Assembly (NCBI GenBank): GCA_030524175.1
Contig: JAUNHC010000009.1
Span: 91,472 to 155,471, forward strand
DNA length: 64,000 nucleotides
Direction of reading: 5' to 3'
Source: Eubacteriales bacterium
GTDB lineage: Bacteria; Bacillota; Clostridia; Lachnospirales; Lachnospiraceae
In this document: in pieces, positions 43,452-51,270 of the stretch
Numbering within the stretch: the stretch's first letter is position 1
Layout: every line of letters starts with the position of its first letter
Notes under the pieces: model-generated
Database searches by the model: none
What the model saw: the letters and a program-made list of their open reading frames with translations, nothing else
What the model was told of the DNA's origin: nothing
Translations under genes and position numbers: made by a program

Positions 43452-44294
43452 TTATTCTTCCTCCATCCATTCAAAATCTTTTTTTTTGATACAAAAAAAA
43501 CCAAGAAAAAACACAGTGCACAAAAAGATAGGAAGCATGATACAGACATATTTTTGTGTTGGAGCAAACTCGCTGTATCTTACACCTAATTCTGTAATCT
43601 GCATCCAGGATAGAGGTATAAGATATCGGATCCACGTTGGATAATAATTCTGGATACCAAAAATCAGTGTCATGATCGTTGCAATAATAATAGCTGTCTT
43701 TCTATTTCGAATCAGACTGATGCAAAACATAAGTATCCCGATAAAACATACAACACCCCAACCAATAAGCAAAGAATAGACTATTGCTTCCGCTGGTTCA
43801 TACCGGTTCAGTATCTTATAAGGAACCGCAATTACAATGTCAAACTGCTGTCCGGCATCAGTCAGCGCCAATGTCCCCAGGACACGGTCCCACGACAAGC
43901 TATATTTCAGTATGGGAAGAAGACGTAGCATACAGAGAAAAAACGCTGACAATACAATCAGCAATGAACTGATAACAATATATACAATCTGATCCAGATA
44001 CCATCTGATTTTACCGGTTCTCAATATTACATACAACTGCTCATGGGTAATAAAAGGAGTATCTGAATAAAATACCATGATTTCCAGGAAAAATATCAGT
44101 AAAAAGCCGGCATATGACTGCAGAAAAACATATGCTGCGGGAGTTATTCTTTCACCGGCTGCTGCGCCAAGTGCAGCAACCTGCTGCAGCATCATATCTT
44201 CCGTAAGCCAAAGAATCCCTAACAGAATGACTGTTTTTACATTAAAAATTCGATGACGCAGCAGATGTGTATGAAAGTCCAAATATTTAGCCAT
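43452..44294 (-). CDS. Cassette A membrane subunit 2
   Basis: A 280-residue protein with about six hydrophobic segments. No named family is recognised, but it shares TPFITHEQLYVILRTGKIRWYL with APFVNEQ...VRTQRRAW of the protein at 49364 and MPFVGVG...MRINRAIW of that at 57009. It overlaps the upstream gene by 8 bp and precedes the ATPase by 3 bp. Probably one half of the exporter channel. Confidence 0.82.
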   Translation of the reverse strand: MAKYLDFHTHLLRHRIFNVKTVILLGILWLTEDMMLQQVAALGAAAGERITPAAYVFLQSYAGFLLIFFLEIMVFYSDTPFITHEQLYVILRTGKIRWYLDQIVYIVISSLLIVLSAFFLCMLRLLPILKYSLSWDRVLGTLALTDAGQQFDIVIAVPYKILNRYEPAEAIVYSLLIGWGVVCFIGILMFCISLIRNRKTAIIIATIMTLIFGIQNYYPTWIRYLIPLSWMQITELGVRYSEFAPTQKYVCIMLPIFLCTVFFLGFFCIKKKDFEWMEEE

Positions 44295-45078
44295 TGATAC
44301 ACCTCCTGCCCATTCCCCATCGTGCGGCCTTTTCTATCAGAATCAGGAATATCAACGTGACCAGCACTACCCACCCGAAACAGAGCCAGTCATTTTCCCA
44401 TGGCTTGCTATAGCAGACCTTAAAAATTATGTGTAATTGCAGATATGGTTTTTCTTCCCCAATTCTTGCAAATATATTGATCATAAAATAATACAGAAAC
44501 AATGGCGTTGAAAACACCAGCAGACGATTCGTTATAAATGCTGAGAATGCCATGCCTGCGGCCGTAAGTATTCCTGCAAGCAGGCCAAACTGGAATCCAA
44601 TCATAAAAAGGTAGAAAAAATACTGTTTTGTCTGCAGCAAATGTCCATAACTCTGCATGTAATAATAATTATAATCTGCCCCGCGTAATGTGACAGGAAA
44701 TTTGAAAGACAGAACAAAACAGAACAGCAGGAATCCCACTGTCATTGCTCCGCATGCAGCTGCGAAACAGGTTATTATTTTAGAACGCAGATACTTTTTT
44801 GTGTTTCCCCGTATATAAAGCAGACGATAATACTTTTTTTCGCAGTCTGCACATAGACCATCACCAAAGGAAAATGTACAAAAAGGAATTGTGAGCATAA
44901 CCATACGTCCCCAGAAAACACTATCCACTATATCTATGATTCCTGCCTCTGAGTTAAACATATCTGTACTACAAAAAATAAAAGCGAGAAAGACCCCAAA
45001 AACAGACAGAATCCATTTCCATGAGCCAAAAGCCCGGATGCGGTCCATTTTCCAATAGCTACTTTTAGTATAATTCAT
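44287..45078 (-). CDS. Cassette A membrane subunit 1
   Basis: A 263-residue protein with about six membrane segments. The start ATG at 45078 follows AGGAGAAGAGG and overlaps the lipoprotein gene by 14 bp; an in-frame ATG at 45105 is less likely. Its IPFCTF...KKYYRLLYIRGNTKKYLRSKI region aligns by eye with the P-F/A...K..Y region of the proteins at 48612 and 56201. Cassettes B and C carry equivalents in the same position. Confidence 0.8.
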   Translation of the reverse strand: MNYTKSSYWKMDRIRAFGSWKWILSVFGVFLAFIFCSTDMFNSEAGIIDIVDSVFWGRMVMLTIPFCTFSFGDGLCADCEKKYYRLLYIRGNTKKYLRSKIITCFAAACGAMTVGFLLFCFVLSFKFPVTLRGADYNYYYMQSYGHLLQTKQYFFYLFMIGFQFGLLAGILTAAGMAFSAFITNRLLVFSTPLFLYYFMINIFARIGEEKPYLQLHIIFKVCYSKPWENDWLCFGWVVLVTLIFLILIEKAARWGMGRRCING

Positions 45079-46234
45079 ATATGACCTCTTCTCCTGTAGC
45101 TGCATGAATGATCAATTGCTTCATTGTGTCAACGCCATCTCTTCCGGTCTGTTCATAATTACAGTACCAGACAGGAAGCAGCCGATAAACTTCATCATTC
45201 ACAGCTTCGGTCATAAAGCTAAATCGAAATTCTCTGATGCTCACCTTATCTCCGGTAATTGTGAGTCCAAATCTCTTTTTTACCGCATTTACAATATCTT
45301 CAAAAGGAAGCATTTTCCAGGACTTATCGGTTTTCGTAATTTGGCCGAAGATGCGTGTGAGTTCCAGCATCTGTATTCCGGATTTGTCTATATAGGCCAA
45401 AACATTTGCGGTGTCTGCTTCACCCTCTATTCCGTTTCCGTAATATGTATTGGCAAAAACAGTATTTCCATCAATACACTGCACGGCCGAAATGTAATAA
45501 CCGTTGTCCTCCTCACTCCAGATTTTATCCTTTTCTTCACTTCTGACATCATCCCGATTTTTATTTTTTTCGTCCTCTTGCTCCAAGGTCTTATAATTCA
45601 TATAGAAAATTGTAGGTTTCAGTTCTGTTTCCACACCAAGCTTCTGAAGTGTTTTACACAAAGCTTCCCAATTTTCTTCGGCTGTGCCAAAGGCAAATTG
45701 CTGTGGCTTTGTGTACAGTTCCGCGTTATATGCCAAATCTTTTCGCGACAATTCTATGGCATTTTTGACTTTTGCCCAGTGCGTTTTCTCCATACGGAAC
45801 ATTCCTATATTATTTGACATTATTTCGTCCTGTCCGCCATATGCACTTTGATGTAAGCTGTTTTCTGGCTGAAGAATTATTTCCTCTTTTTGTATGTTAT
45901 CCACATCTGAAAATAGTTCTTCCAGAGCCGTATTAAAATCTACGACCATATAAGTTACCTCAATTTCTGCATTTTCTGCCTTTAGACCTATTGGGGGAAC
46001 AATGTCTGCGTGAAAGCTTAAGGTATCATCTACATCTTCCTCATACACTTTCGGAAACGTAAGAGGTGTCTCTTTAGTGATCTCATTGGTGATTTCAATG
46101 GAAGTGTTTTTTAAATTATCAGCATTCCTCTTTTGCTTATCACTATCACAGCCTGCCATTAGTGCTACAGACAGCAAAATAGACATAAAAATTATCATGG
46201 TTTTATTTGCCACTGTCTTATGCTTCCTTTCCAT
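45065..46234 (-). CDS. Cassette A lipoprotein
   Basis: A 389-residue protein. LMAGC at residues 25-29 is a proper lipobox, so it should be anchored to the outer face of the membrane by Cys29. The C-terminus has LLPVWYCNY and IIHAATGEEV, matching IPVWNV..INAVDGS of the cassette B lipoprotein and LPVWDF..INAIDGT of the cassette C protein. The fold is not recognised; the C-terminal segment recalls PepSY/YycH-like domains (DUF6034-like). As in lantibiotic systems, a surface lipoprotein next to an ABC exporter suggests immunity or substrate capture; this is inference. Confidence 0.82.
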   Translation of the reverse strand: MERKHKTVANKTMIIFMSILLSVALMAGCDSDKQKRNADNLKNTSIEITNEITKETPLTFPKVYEEDVDDTLSFHADIVPPIGLKAENAEIEVTYMVVDFNTALEELFSDVDNIQKEEIILQPENSLHQSAYGGQDEIMSNNIGMFRMEKTHWAKVKNAIELSRKDLAYNAELYTKPQQFAFGTAEENWEALCKTLQKLGVETELKPTIFYMNYKTLEQEDEKNKNRDDVRSEEKDKIWSEEDNGYYISAVQCIDGNTVFANTYYGNGIEGEADTANVLAYIDKSGIQMLELTRIFGQITKTDKSWKMLPFEDIVNAVKKRFGLTITGDKVSIREFRFSFMTEAVNDEVYRLLPVWYCNYEQTGRDGVDTMKQLIIHAATGEEVIYELY

Positions 46235-46328
46235 ATCGGCATTTTCAAATAATAGATAACAATATTTCTAAGCATATAAATGGATTTGTATTTTTATCTA
46301 ACAATTATACCGATTTATCATGTAAGAT

Positions 46329-46742
46329 TTACGGGGTATATCTACCCTCTACATATATAGGCTGAGCTGTGGGCCCGTCAATAAAATTTGCAAATAAATA
46401 ATAGTAATAATTTGAGGGGCAGGCACCACCGTAGGTATACTTCTTCAGTACATTGTTGTTGCTCCAATAAATGGTTACAAAGCCTCCTACTGCCGGTTTA
46501 TTACTCTCAGTAATTATACGATGTGGCTGAACTTTGTAATTCTGATTTCTGGAAAAATAGGTTGGCCGCACATAATATATGCTTTCATAAGCACTTCCGC
46601 CAGCCTTCATAGTGCGTTTTGTTGCATCGGTGGTACCCCCACCTAGATTGAAATAATAATCCGTTGTATCTGCCGAAACAGTCACTGCAAATACGTTGCA
46701 CAAGGTAACAACAAATAATAATATCTTTAATAGCCTTTTCAT
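46329..46742 (-). CDS. Cassette A small secreted protein
   Basis: A 137-residue protein with a signal peptide (1-24, ending TVSA|DT) and a mature part of about 113 residues rich in Tyr, Asn and Gly. The mature start DYYFNLGG matches QFYFNLRN of the protein at 47120, and the C-terminus YVEGRYTP matches VSGRFWLYP of that at 52788. ATG 46742 follows AGGAGG; an upstream TTG (46748) lies too close. It is the first gene of cassette A. The family may be DUF2712-like, uncharacterised small secreted proteins; I cannot confirm it. Confidence 0.8.
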   Translation of the reverse strand: MKRLLKILLFVVTLCNVFAVTVSADTTDYYFNLGGGTTDATKRTMKAGGSAYESIYYVRPTYFSRNQNYKVQPHRIITESNKPAVGGFVTIYWSNNNVLKKYTYGGACPSNYYYYLFANFIDGPTAQPIYVEGRYTP

Positions 46743-46835
46743 TTTCAATCCTCCTAGTTTTTAGATATAACGTAAAATCCATTTATATGCCTTTGGCGGT
46801 GGTGTTGCCTTATTAATTTGTATTACGTACAGAAG

Positions 46836-46845
46836 TACAACTGTA
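46836..46845. promoter_or_regulatory. BlaI/MecI-like operator dyad
   Basis: TACAACTGTA fits the TACA-NN-TGTA core of BlaI/MecI operators. It is about 95 bp upstream of the cassette A protein. A BlaI-like repressor is encoded at 50896. Confidence 0.4.
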
Positions 46846-46960
46846 AACATACATTAACATATATATATTGAATGTTCAATACATTGCTTTCTTAAAAATA
46901 GACAAAATTTATCTTTGGATTTTATTAGTTTTCACATATTGAAAATGTTTACGAAACATA

Positions 46961-47004
46961 ATACAATATGCAATATGTATTACAAACTATAATACTAACT
47001 ACAG
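46961..47004 (+). promoter_or_regulatory. Cassette B promoter with overlapping dyads and CTAACTACAG box
   Basis: TATAAT lies at 46988-46993 with a poor -35 region that overlaps an ATACA...TGTAT dyad (46961-46980). CTAACTACAG (46995-47004) covers the predicted start site. The same 10-mer occurs at 50862-50871 before the blaI-like gene, consistent with one repressor acting on both. Confidence 0.45.
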
Positions 47005-47119
47005 GAAATTGTGAAACGCCTACTTACTTATAATTAACGGAAGGAGGTTGGTCTTTTTTAGTGCAGTTGAGATAAAACTTATTTGATAATGAGCAGCAAT
47101 TCTAAAAAAGGAGAAATGA

Positions 47120-47542
47120 ATGATGAAAAGAAAAGTGGTAAAATTATTAGGAGTTGGATTAGTTAGTGTGTTACTTACAACAACAAATGTGCTAGCTTCC
47201 TCGCCACAGTTTTATTTTAATCTTAGAAATACCGGCCAGAATTTCCAGATAGATTGGGATTCTGCAAATAATAAGGTATATGCGGGGCAGGATTGGACAT
47301 TTAAACCCTTACATTTAAACACTGGATCTTCCCCTTATGGAATGTTATTTGCACCGTATGGCAATGGAACTGTATATACAAGCGCACAGATATGGCGGAA
47401 GACAGGACAATATGATAAGAAATACGTTCCTTTTTCTAATGGTAAGAAAGGAACACACTATTTATCATCACGTATTGATGATGATTATAGTGGGCCATTT
47501 GCTACGGATGGTTGGTGGAACGCAGATAGAGCATCAAGCTGA
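47120..47542 (+). CDS. Cassette B small secreted protein
   Basis: A 140-residue protein (139 if the second ATG is used). The signal peptide covers residues 1-27 and ends VLA|SS. The mature part starts QFYFNLRN like cassette A's DYYFNLGG, is rich in Gly, Tyr and Trp, and ends DGWWNADRASS. It has no Cys. It is followed 15 bp later by the lipoprotein gene. Function unknown; by position and size it is the likely exported peptide or the ligand of the system. Confidence 0.8.
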   Translation: MMKRKVVKLLGVGLVSVLLTTTNVLASSPQFYFNLRNTGQNFQIDWDSANNKVYAGQDWTFKPLHLNTGSSPYGMLFAPYGNGTVYTSAQIWRKTGQYDKKYVPFSNGKKGTHYLSSRIDDDYSGPFATDGWWNADRASS

Positions 47543-47557
47543 TGAAAGGAAAACTTT

Positions 47558-48622
47558 ATGAGAAGAAAAGGAATCACATATCTCGTACCGTATTGTGTAA
47601 TTGCAGCAATGATGCTGAGTGCCTGTGAGAAGGCACCGGAAAACACGGTGAAGGACGGTGCTTTGGTATCAGAGTCAACAGATAATAAGGTTAAATCCGC
47701 AAATGACTCAAATGCAAAGGAAAGAGAGCGGCTGTCTCCGCAGGAAATACTCCAGTCTTTTCCTTCGCATTATACAAAAGAGTTTTCAGCGGGAACGAAT
47801 TGCCTGTGTGTGGATGCGGATATTGTGATTCCAGCTCAAGACATAAAGCTTTACCAGGCTGATGTGCTTTTGGATCCGTGGTCGGAAGAGCAGGTACGGG
47901 TAGTTTCTGCGAAACTGGAGGAGGCGGGACTGCTTTCTGGAAGTGAATTACCGGAGGCTTTCGACTACACATCCCAGGTACCCCTGGTAGGTATTACTTA
48001 TTCAAATTCAGATTTATCAAAACAGGAAAAATCCGGCACTTTGCAGGGCGGACAGGAAGAGGAATTCTCCCAATATCTGGAGGACTTTTGCCGGATATTC
48101 GCTGCGAGTGGGCTGCCGGTCAGGGCAGAACCGCAAAATGATATGGAGGGAAATTGGGATGGCAGAACCTATTCGTTGGCCGCAACGTTTGAGGAGATTC
48201 CGCTGGCAGCAGGGTTTCCGGCTACGGGAACCGGGAGAATTATAAATGAATTTACAGGTGGTTCTGTGACCTTTTCTGAGGATGGAATTGTAGACTTTTT
48301 TATGAATGAAAAATTTAATTTTACCAATCAGGAGGAGTGCAAATCGCTGGCATCCATGGAAACGATTGCCAACACCCTGCAGGCGGCCCTGGATTCCGCG
48401 GAATTAATCTTTTCCAGGGATTTAAAGGCTGTTAAGCTTTCATTGGAATATCTGATTGTCAGTGAATCGGAACATCTGCAGATGATACCGGTCTGGAATG
48501 TGACATTTGATGTGGACGCTTACTATCATGCACTGGAAGAAAGCACGGATCAGGAACAGAAAATGAGCATGATGAATTTGTGCATCAATGCGGTAGATGG
48601 AAGTGTGGCCTATGCATCGTAA
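47558..48622 (+). CDS. Cassette B lipoprotein
   Basis: A 354-residue protein with lipobox MLSAC (Cys23), hence membrane-anchored outside the cell. The mature part has FPSHYTKEFSAGTNCLCVDADI, similar in position to FPKVYEEDVDDTLSFHADI of the cassette A lipoprotein, and ends with MIPVWNV and CINAVDGSVAY, the segment shared by the three paralogues. It overlaps the start of the next gene by 11 bp. Possible role: immunity or substrate-binding partner of the exporter. Confidence 0.83.
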   Translation: MRRKGITYLVPYCVIAAMMLSACEKAPENTVKDGALVSESTDNKVKSANDSNAKERERLSPQEILQSFPSHYTKEFSAGTNCLCVDADIVIPAQDIKLYQADVLLDPWSEEQVRVVSAKLEEAGLLSGSELPEAFDYTSQVPLVGITYSNSDLSKQEKSGTLQGGQEEEFSQYLEDFCRIFAASGLPVRAEPQNDMEGNWDGRTYSLAATFEEIPLAAGFPATGTGRIINEFTGGSVTFSEDGIVDFFMNEKFNFTNQEECKSLASMETIANTLQAALDSAELIFSRDLKAVKLSLEYLIVSESEHLQMIPVWNVTFDVDAYYHALEESTDQEQKMSMMNLCINAVDGSVAYAS

Positions 48623-49367
48623 GTGGGATCAAAATATTTATCTGGAGGATTTGAAAAAGGCTGTGGGAAACGTCGGCTTTGTTATGGGCGTGGTGGTACT
48701 GACTGTAATTTTGATGCGGACGGTTCTTGTGTTTGCCAAAACGCCGGGAACAACTCCTGTATTGGAAATCTGTTCGTTTCCCATGGCTCTGTCCGGTTTT
48801 ACAATTTTTTCGGCGGCCTTTCCTTCCTGGGCGTATGCGAATCAGTATTATAAAGAAGCAAGGAATCATTATGATTATTTTGTTGTGAGCCGGATGTCGT
48901 GGAAAAAATATGGCGTCATGCGCATTATTTCTGTGAGTATTTCCGGTGGTTTGATTATGGCAATTCCTTTGGCAATCGTTTTTTCTTATTCTTATATGAT
49001 AGGAAGCCGGGAACTGGGTTATCTTTTTGAGGGTATGAAAATAAGAGTGGTCATACAGAACCTTGGAATTCCCATGGTGCTTTGCATCAAGACGGGACTG
49101 GGATTTCTGTTCGGTGCTTTCTGGGCGCTGGTGGGATTTTTGTCATCCTTTCTGCTGAAGAACAAATATGCACCGTTTTTAATACCATTTGTTTTAAGCC
49201 AGTTTTTCTGGGTTATTTTCCAGGACTATCCCATGCTGAACCCCAATCACCTTGTCCGCGGTGAAAACCTGGATTCTTATGGACTTTCCGCATTCCTGCT
49301 TTTCGTATATGTTTTTATTGCAGCACTTTCTATTTTTCTGGCTTTTTTGAGAAAGGAGAACCAGTGA
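48612..49367 (+). CDS. Cassette B membrane subunit 1
   Basis: A 251-residue protein with about six membrane segments, encoded with an 11-bp overlap with the lipoprotein gene. ATG 48612 is preferred over the in-frame ATG 48597. It has FPSWAYANQYYKEARNHYDYFVVSR in the loop after the second segment, equivalent to the YKSHF...K region of cassette C's subunit. It pairs with the protein at 49364. Confidence 0.8.
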   Translation: MHRKWDQNIYLEDLKKAVGNVGFVMGVVVLTVILMRTVLVFAKTPGTTPVLEICSFPMALSGFTIFSAAFPSWAYANQYYKEARNHYDYFVVSRMSWKKYGVMRIISVSISGGLIMAIPLAIVFSYSYMIGSRELGYLFEGMKIRVVIQNLGIPMVLCIKTGLGFLFGAFWALVGFLSSFLLKNKYAPFLIPFVLSQFFWVIFQDYPMLNPNHLVRGENLDSYGLSAFLLFVYVFIAALSIFLAFLRKENQ

Positions 49368-50179
49368 GCATGTTTTCCTCCCTGAGAATTTTGCAGCATC
49401 AGATGAAATTTGAGAGACACACGGCAAGAGTGTGGCTTGGGATAGGGATGGGGATGGCATTGTGTGTCCATATCCTGGTAAGGGTTTCTGCGTACAGTGC
49501 GGCAAGAGGGGAGCCGGTCAATGTTATGGAAGGCTTTTTGTATTGTGTGCTGGAGCCTCAGAACATGATGCTGCTCTCCCTGGGGTATCTGTTTCTCATA
49601 TCCGACGCCCCCTTTGTCAATGAACAGACGCTGCAGGTGGTTGTACGGACACAAAGAAGGGCATGGAATACCGGATGTCTGCTGTATATTGTGGCGCAGG
49701 CCTGTTTTTATTATCTGGCCTTGCTTGGTTTTTCCATGCTCCTGCTTGGGAAACATGGATATATCGGAATGGCCTGGAGTATTCCCACGGTTCAGGCATC
49801 CCAAAATATAAATGTGATCATATCAAATTTCCGGGTCAGTTTTCCTTATTGGGAGTTTATCCAGGAAAATACGGTGATAAGTGCGGTTGCCCTGACTCTG
49901 TGGGGGAATATTTTATATTCCTCCATGCTGGGAGGAATTCTGTATCTGGGAAATCTGGGAAGCAGATATTCATTGGGAACATGGATGGCCATCGTGGTTC
50001 ATTTTTCAGGATATATCACCAGGAGAGAGTGGAATGGGCAATGGTCTTTACAGACCTTGTCCTCTCCGGCGGAAAATGATAATTTTTGTCCGTTCTATAT
50101 TATTTTCCTTGTGATTGCCCTGGCTTCTTACTGGAGGGCCAAAAGAATGGATTACCATATTGTGGATAAGGATACTTGA
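49364..50179 (+). CDS. Cassette B membrane subunit 2
   Basis: A 271-residue multi-pass protein starting at GTG 49364, which overlaps the previous stop (GTGA) and sits 7 bases after AGGAG; ATG 49370 is an alternative. The loop DAPFVNEQTLQVVVRTQRRAWNTG is conserved with the second subunits of cassettes A and C. Followed 25 bp later by the ATPase. Confidence 0.82.
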   Translation: MSMFSSLRILQHQMKFERHTARVWLGIGMGMALCVHILVRVSAYSAARGEPVNVMEGFLYCVLEPQNMMLLSLGYLFLISDAPFVNEQTLQVVVRTQRRAWNTGCLLYIVAQACFYYLALLGFSMLLLGKHGYIGMAWSIPTVQASQNINVIISNFRVSFPYWEFIQENTVISAVALTLWGNILYSSMLGGILYLGNLGSRYSLGTWMAIVVHFSGYITRREWNGQWSLQTLSSPAENDNFCPFYIIFLVIALASYWRAKRMDYHIVDKDT

Positions 50180-50204
50180 GCGTGTTACAGGAAAGAGGGA
50201 CAAA

Positions 50205-50846
50205 ATGGAGAAGCTGACATTTTCTCATGTATACAAAGGCTTTCGCAACGGAATGATTTTAGAAGATGTAAATATGGAGTTTGCACCCGGAAAAATATAC
50301 GGATTTATTGGTCCGAATGGTTCAGGCAAAACAGTGATTCTAAAAATGGCAGCGGGACTTCTGTGCCCTACAAAGGGCAGCATTTACCTTGATTCCCAGA
50401 TGCTTGGAAGGAATATGGATTTTCCGCCAAGCATGGGTGTTTTAATAGAGAATCCGGGGTTTCTCGCCCATGATACAGGCCTTCAGAACCTTCTTTATCT
50501 AACAAAAATAAAGGGACTGATAGGGAAGCGGGAGGTAGAGGAGGCAATGGACAAGGTCGGTATTCTTTACGCTGCCAACCAAAGGACGGGACAGTATTCC
50601 CTTGGGATGAAGCAGCGCCTTGGTATTGCACAGGTTATCATGGAAAATCCGGAATTGTTGATTTTGGACGAGCCAATGAACGGATTGGATCAAAAGGGGA
50701 TTGCGGAAATCCGGGCTCTTTTGTTGGAACAAAAAAGTCAGGGGAAATTAATATTACTTGCCAGTCATGCACAGGAGGATATAAAGCTTTTGTGTGACCA
50801 GATATATGTTATTCAGGACAAAAGAACGCAGGTTATGCAGGGTTAG
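50205..50846 (+). CDS. Cassette B ATPase (lantibiotic-immunity-type ABC transporter)
   Basis: A 213-residue ATPase: Walker A GPNGSGKTV, GVLIENPGFL, signature YSLGMKQRLGIAQVIMENP, Walker B LLILDEPMNGLDQKG. I start it at ATG 50205; the longer frame to 50115 overlaps the permease and has no ribosome site. It is a paralogue of the ATPases at 42795 and 57905. Confidence 0.9.
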   Translation: MEKLTFSHVYKGFRNGMILEDVNMEFAPGKIYGFIGPNGSGKTVILKMAAGLLCPTKGSIYLDSQMLGRNMDFPPSMGVLIENPGFLAHDTGLQNLLYLTKIKGLIGKREVEEAMDKVGILYAANQRTGQYSLGMKQRLGIAQVIMENPELLILDEPMNGLDQKGIAEIRALLLEQKSQGKLILLASHAQEDIKLLCDQIYVIQDKRTQVMQG

Positions 50847-50861
50847 GCGTTTCGCAAATGG

Positions 50862-50871
50862 CTAACTACAG
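50862..50871 (+). promoter_or_regulatory. CTAACTACAG box upstream of the BlaI-like gene
   Basis: This is an exact copy of 46995-47004 in front of cassette B. The ACTACA half-site resembles half of a MecI operator. It lies in the 49-bp gap between the ATPase and the repressor, 24 bp before the start codon. Confidence 0.4.
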
Positions 50872-50895
50872 ACAAAATAAAAAGGAGAGATTATT

Positions 50896-51267
50896 ATGCA
50901 TGATGACATCAGCGAATCAGAACTACTTATTCTGGAATATTTATGGTCCAGAGATACGCCCGCTAAATTTTCAGAGATAATGAAGTATTGTTGTGAAACA
51001 GAAGGGAAGGAATGGAAGAAGCAAACGATTAATACTTTTTTGTCAAGGCTTGCCCAGAAGGGCTTTATCATTGTTGATAAAAATCACATCAGGGCTTTGT
51101 ATTCCCCCGCACTTACAGCTACAGACTATTATCAAAGTCTTGCCTGTAAAATAATTGATAAATCCTACAAGGGTTCCTTGAAAAACTTTCTGTGCGCTTT
51201 TACAGGGCAGCATACTCTTGCGAAGGATGAAAAAGAAGAATTGTTAGATTACATTGAGAGGTTATAA
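50896..51267 (+). CDS. BlaI/MecI-type transcriptional repressor
   Basis: A 123-residue winged-helix protein. SESELLILEYLWSRD and KKQTINTFLSRLAQKGFI are the conserved BlaI segments; the C-terminal dimerisation helix has SLKNFLCAF with Asn97-Phe98, the same dipeptide that BlaR1/MecR1 cleaves in BlaI/MecI. The stop is 3 bp before the BlaR1-like gene. It would repress cassette B and perhaps A until the protease acts. The exact targets are inferred from shared boxes. Confidence 0.92.
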   Translation: MHDDISESELLILEYLWSRDTPAKFSEIMKYCCETEGKEWKKQTINTFLSRLAQKGFIIVDKNHIRALYSPALTATDYYQSLACKIIDKSYKGSLKNFLCAFTGQHTLAKDEKEELLDYIERL

Positions 51268-51270
51268 AAT

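Larger units (their letters stand above)
46743..47119. other. Divergent regulatory region of cassettes A and B
   Basis: A 377-bp, very AT-rich non-coding stretch. Contents: the ribosome site of the cassette A protein (46750-46755), a BlaI-like dyad (46836-46845), an ATACA/TGTAT dyad (46961-46980) overlapping a GTATT/AATAC dyad (46977-46995), a TATAAT (46988-46993), the 10-mer CTAACTACAG, an orphan AAGGAGG at 47041 with no start codon behind it, and AAAGGAG before 47120. Confidence 0.65.

Noticed and set aside
45104-45817. Plus-strand frame of 237 codons opposite the cassette A lipoprotein
   Set aside because: The minus-strand gene has a lipobox and a paralogous C-terminal segment; the plus-strand frame has neither a ribosome site nor a domain.
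46977-46995. GTATT...AATAC dyad as an insertion-sequence end or attachment site
   Set aside because: No transposase, no second copy and no target duplication; better explained as part of the divergent promoter region.
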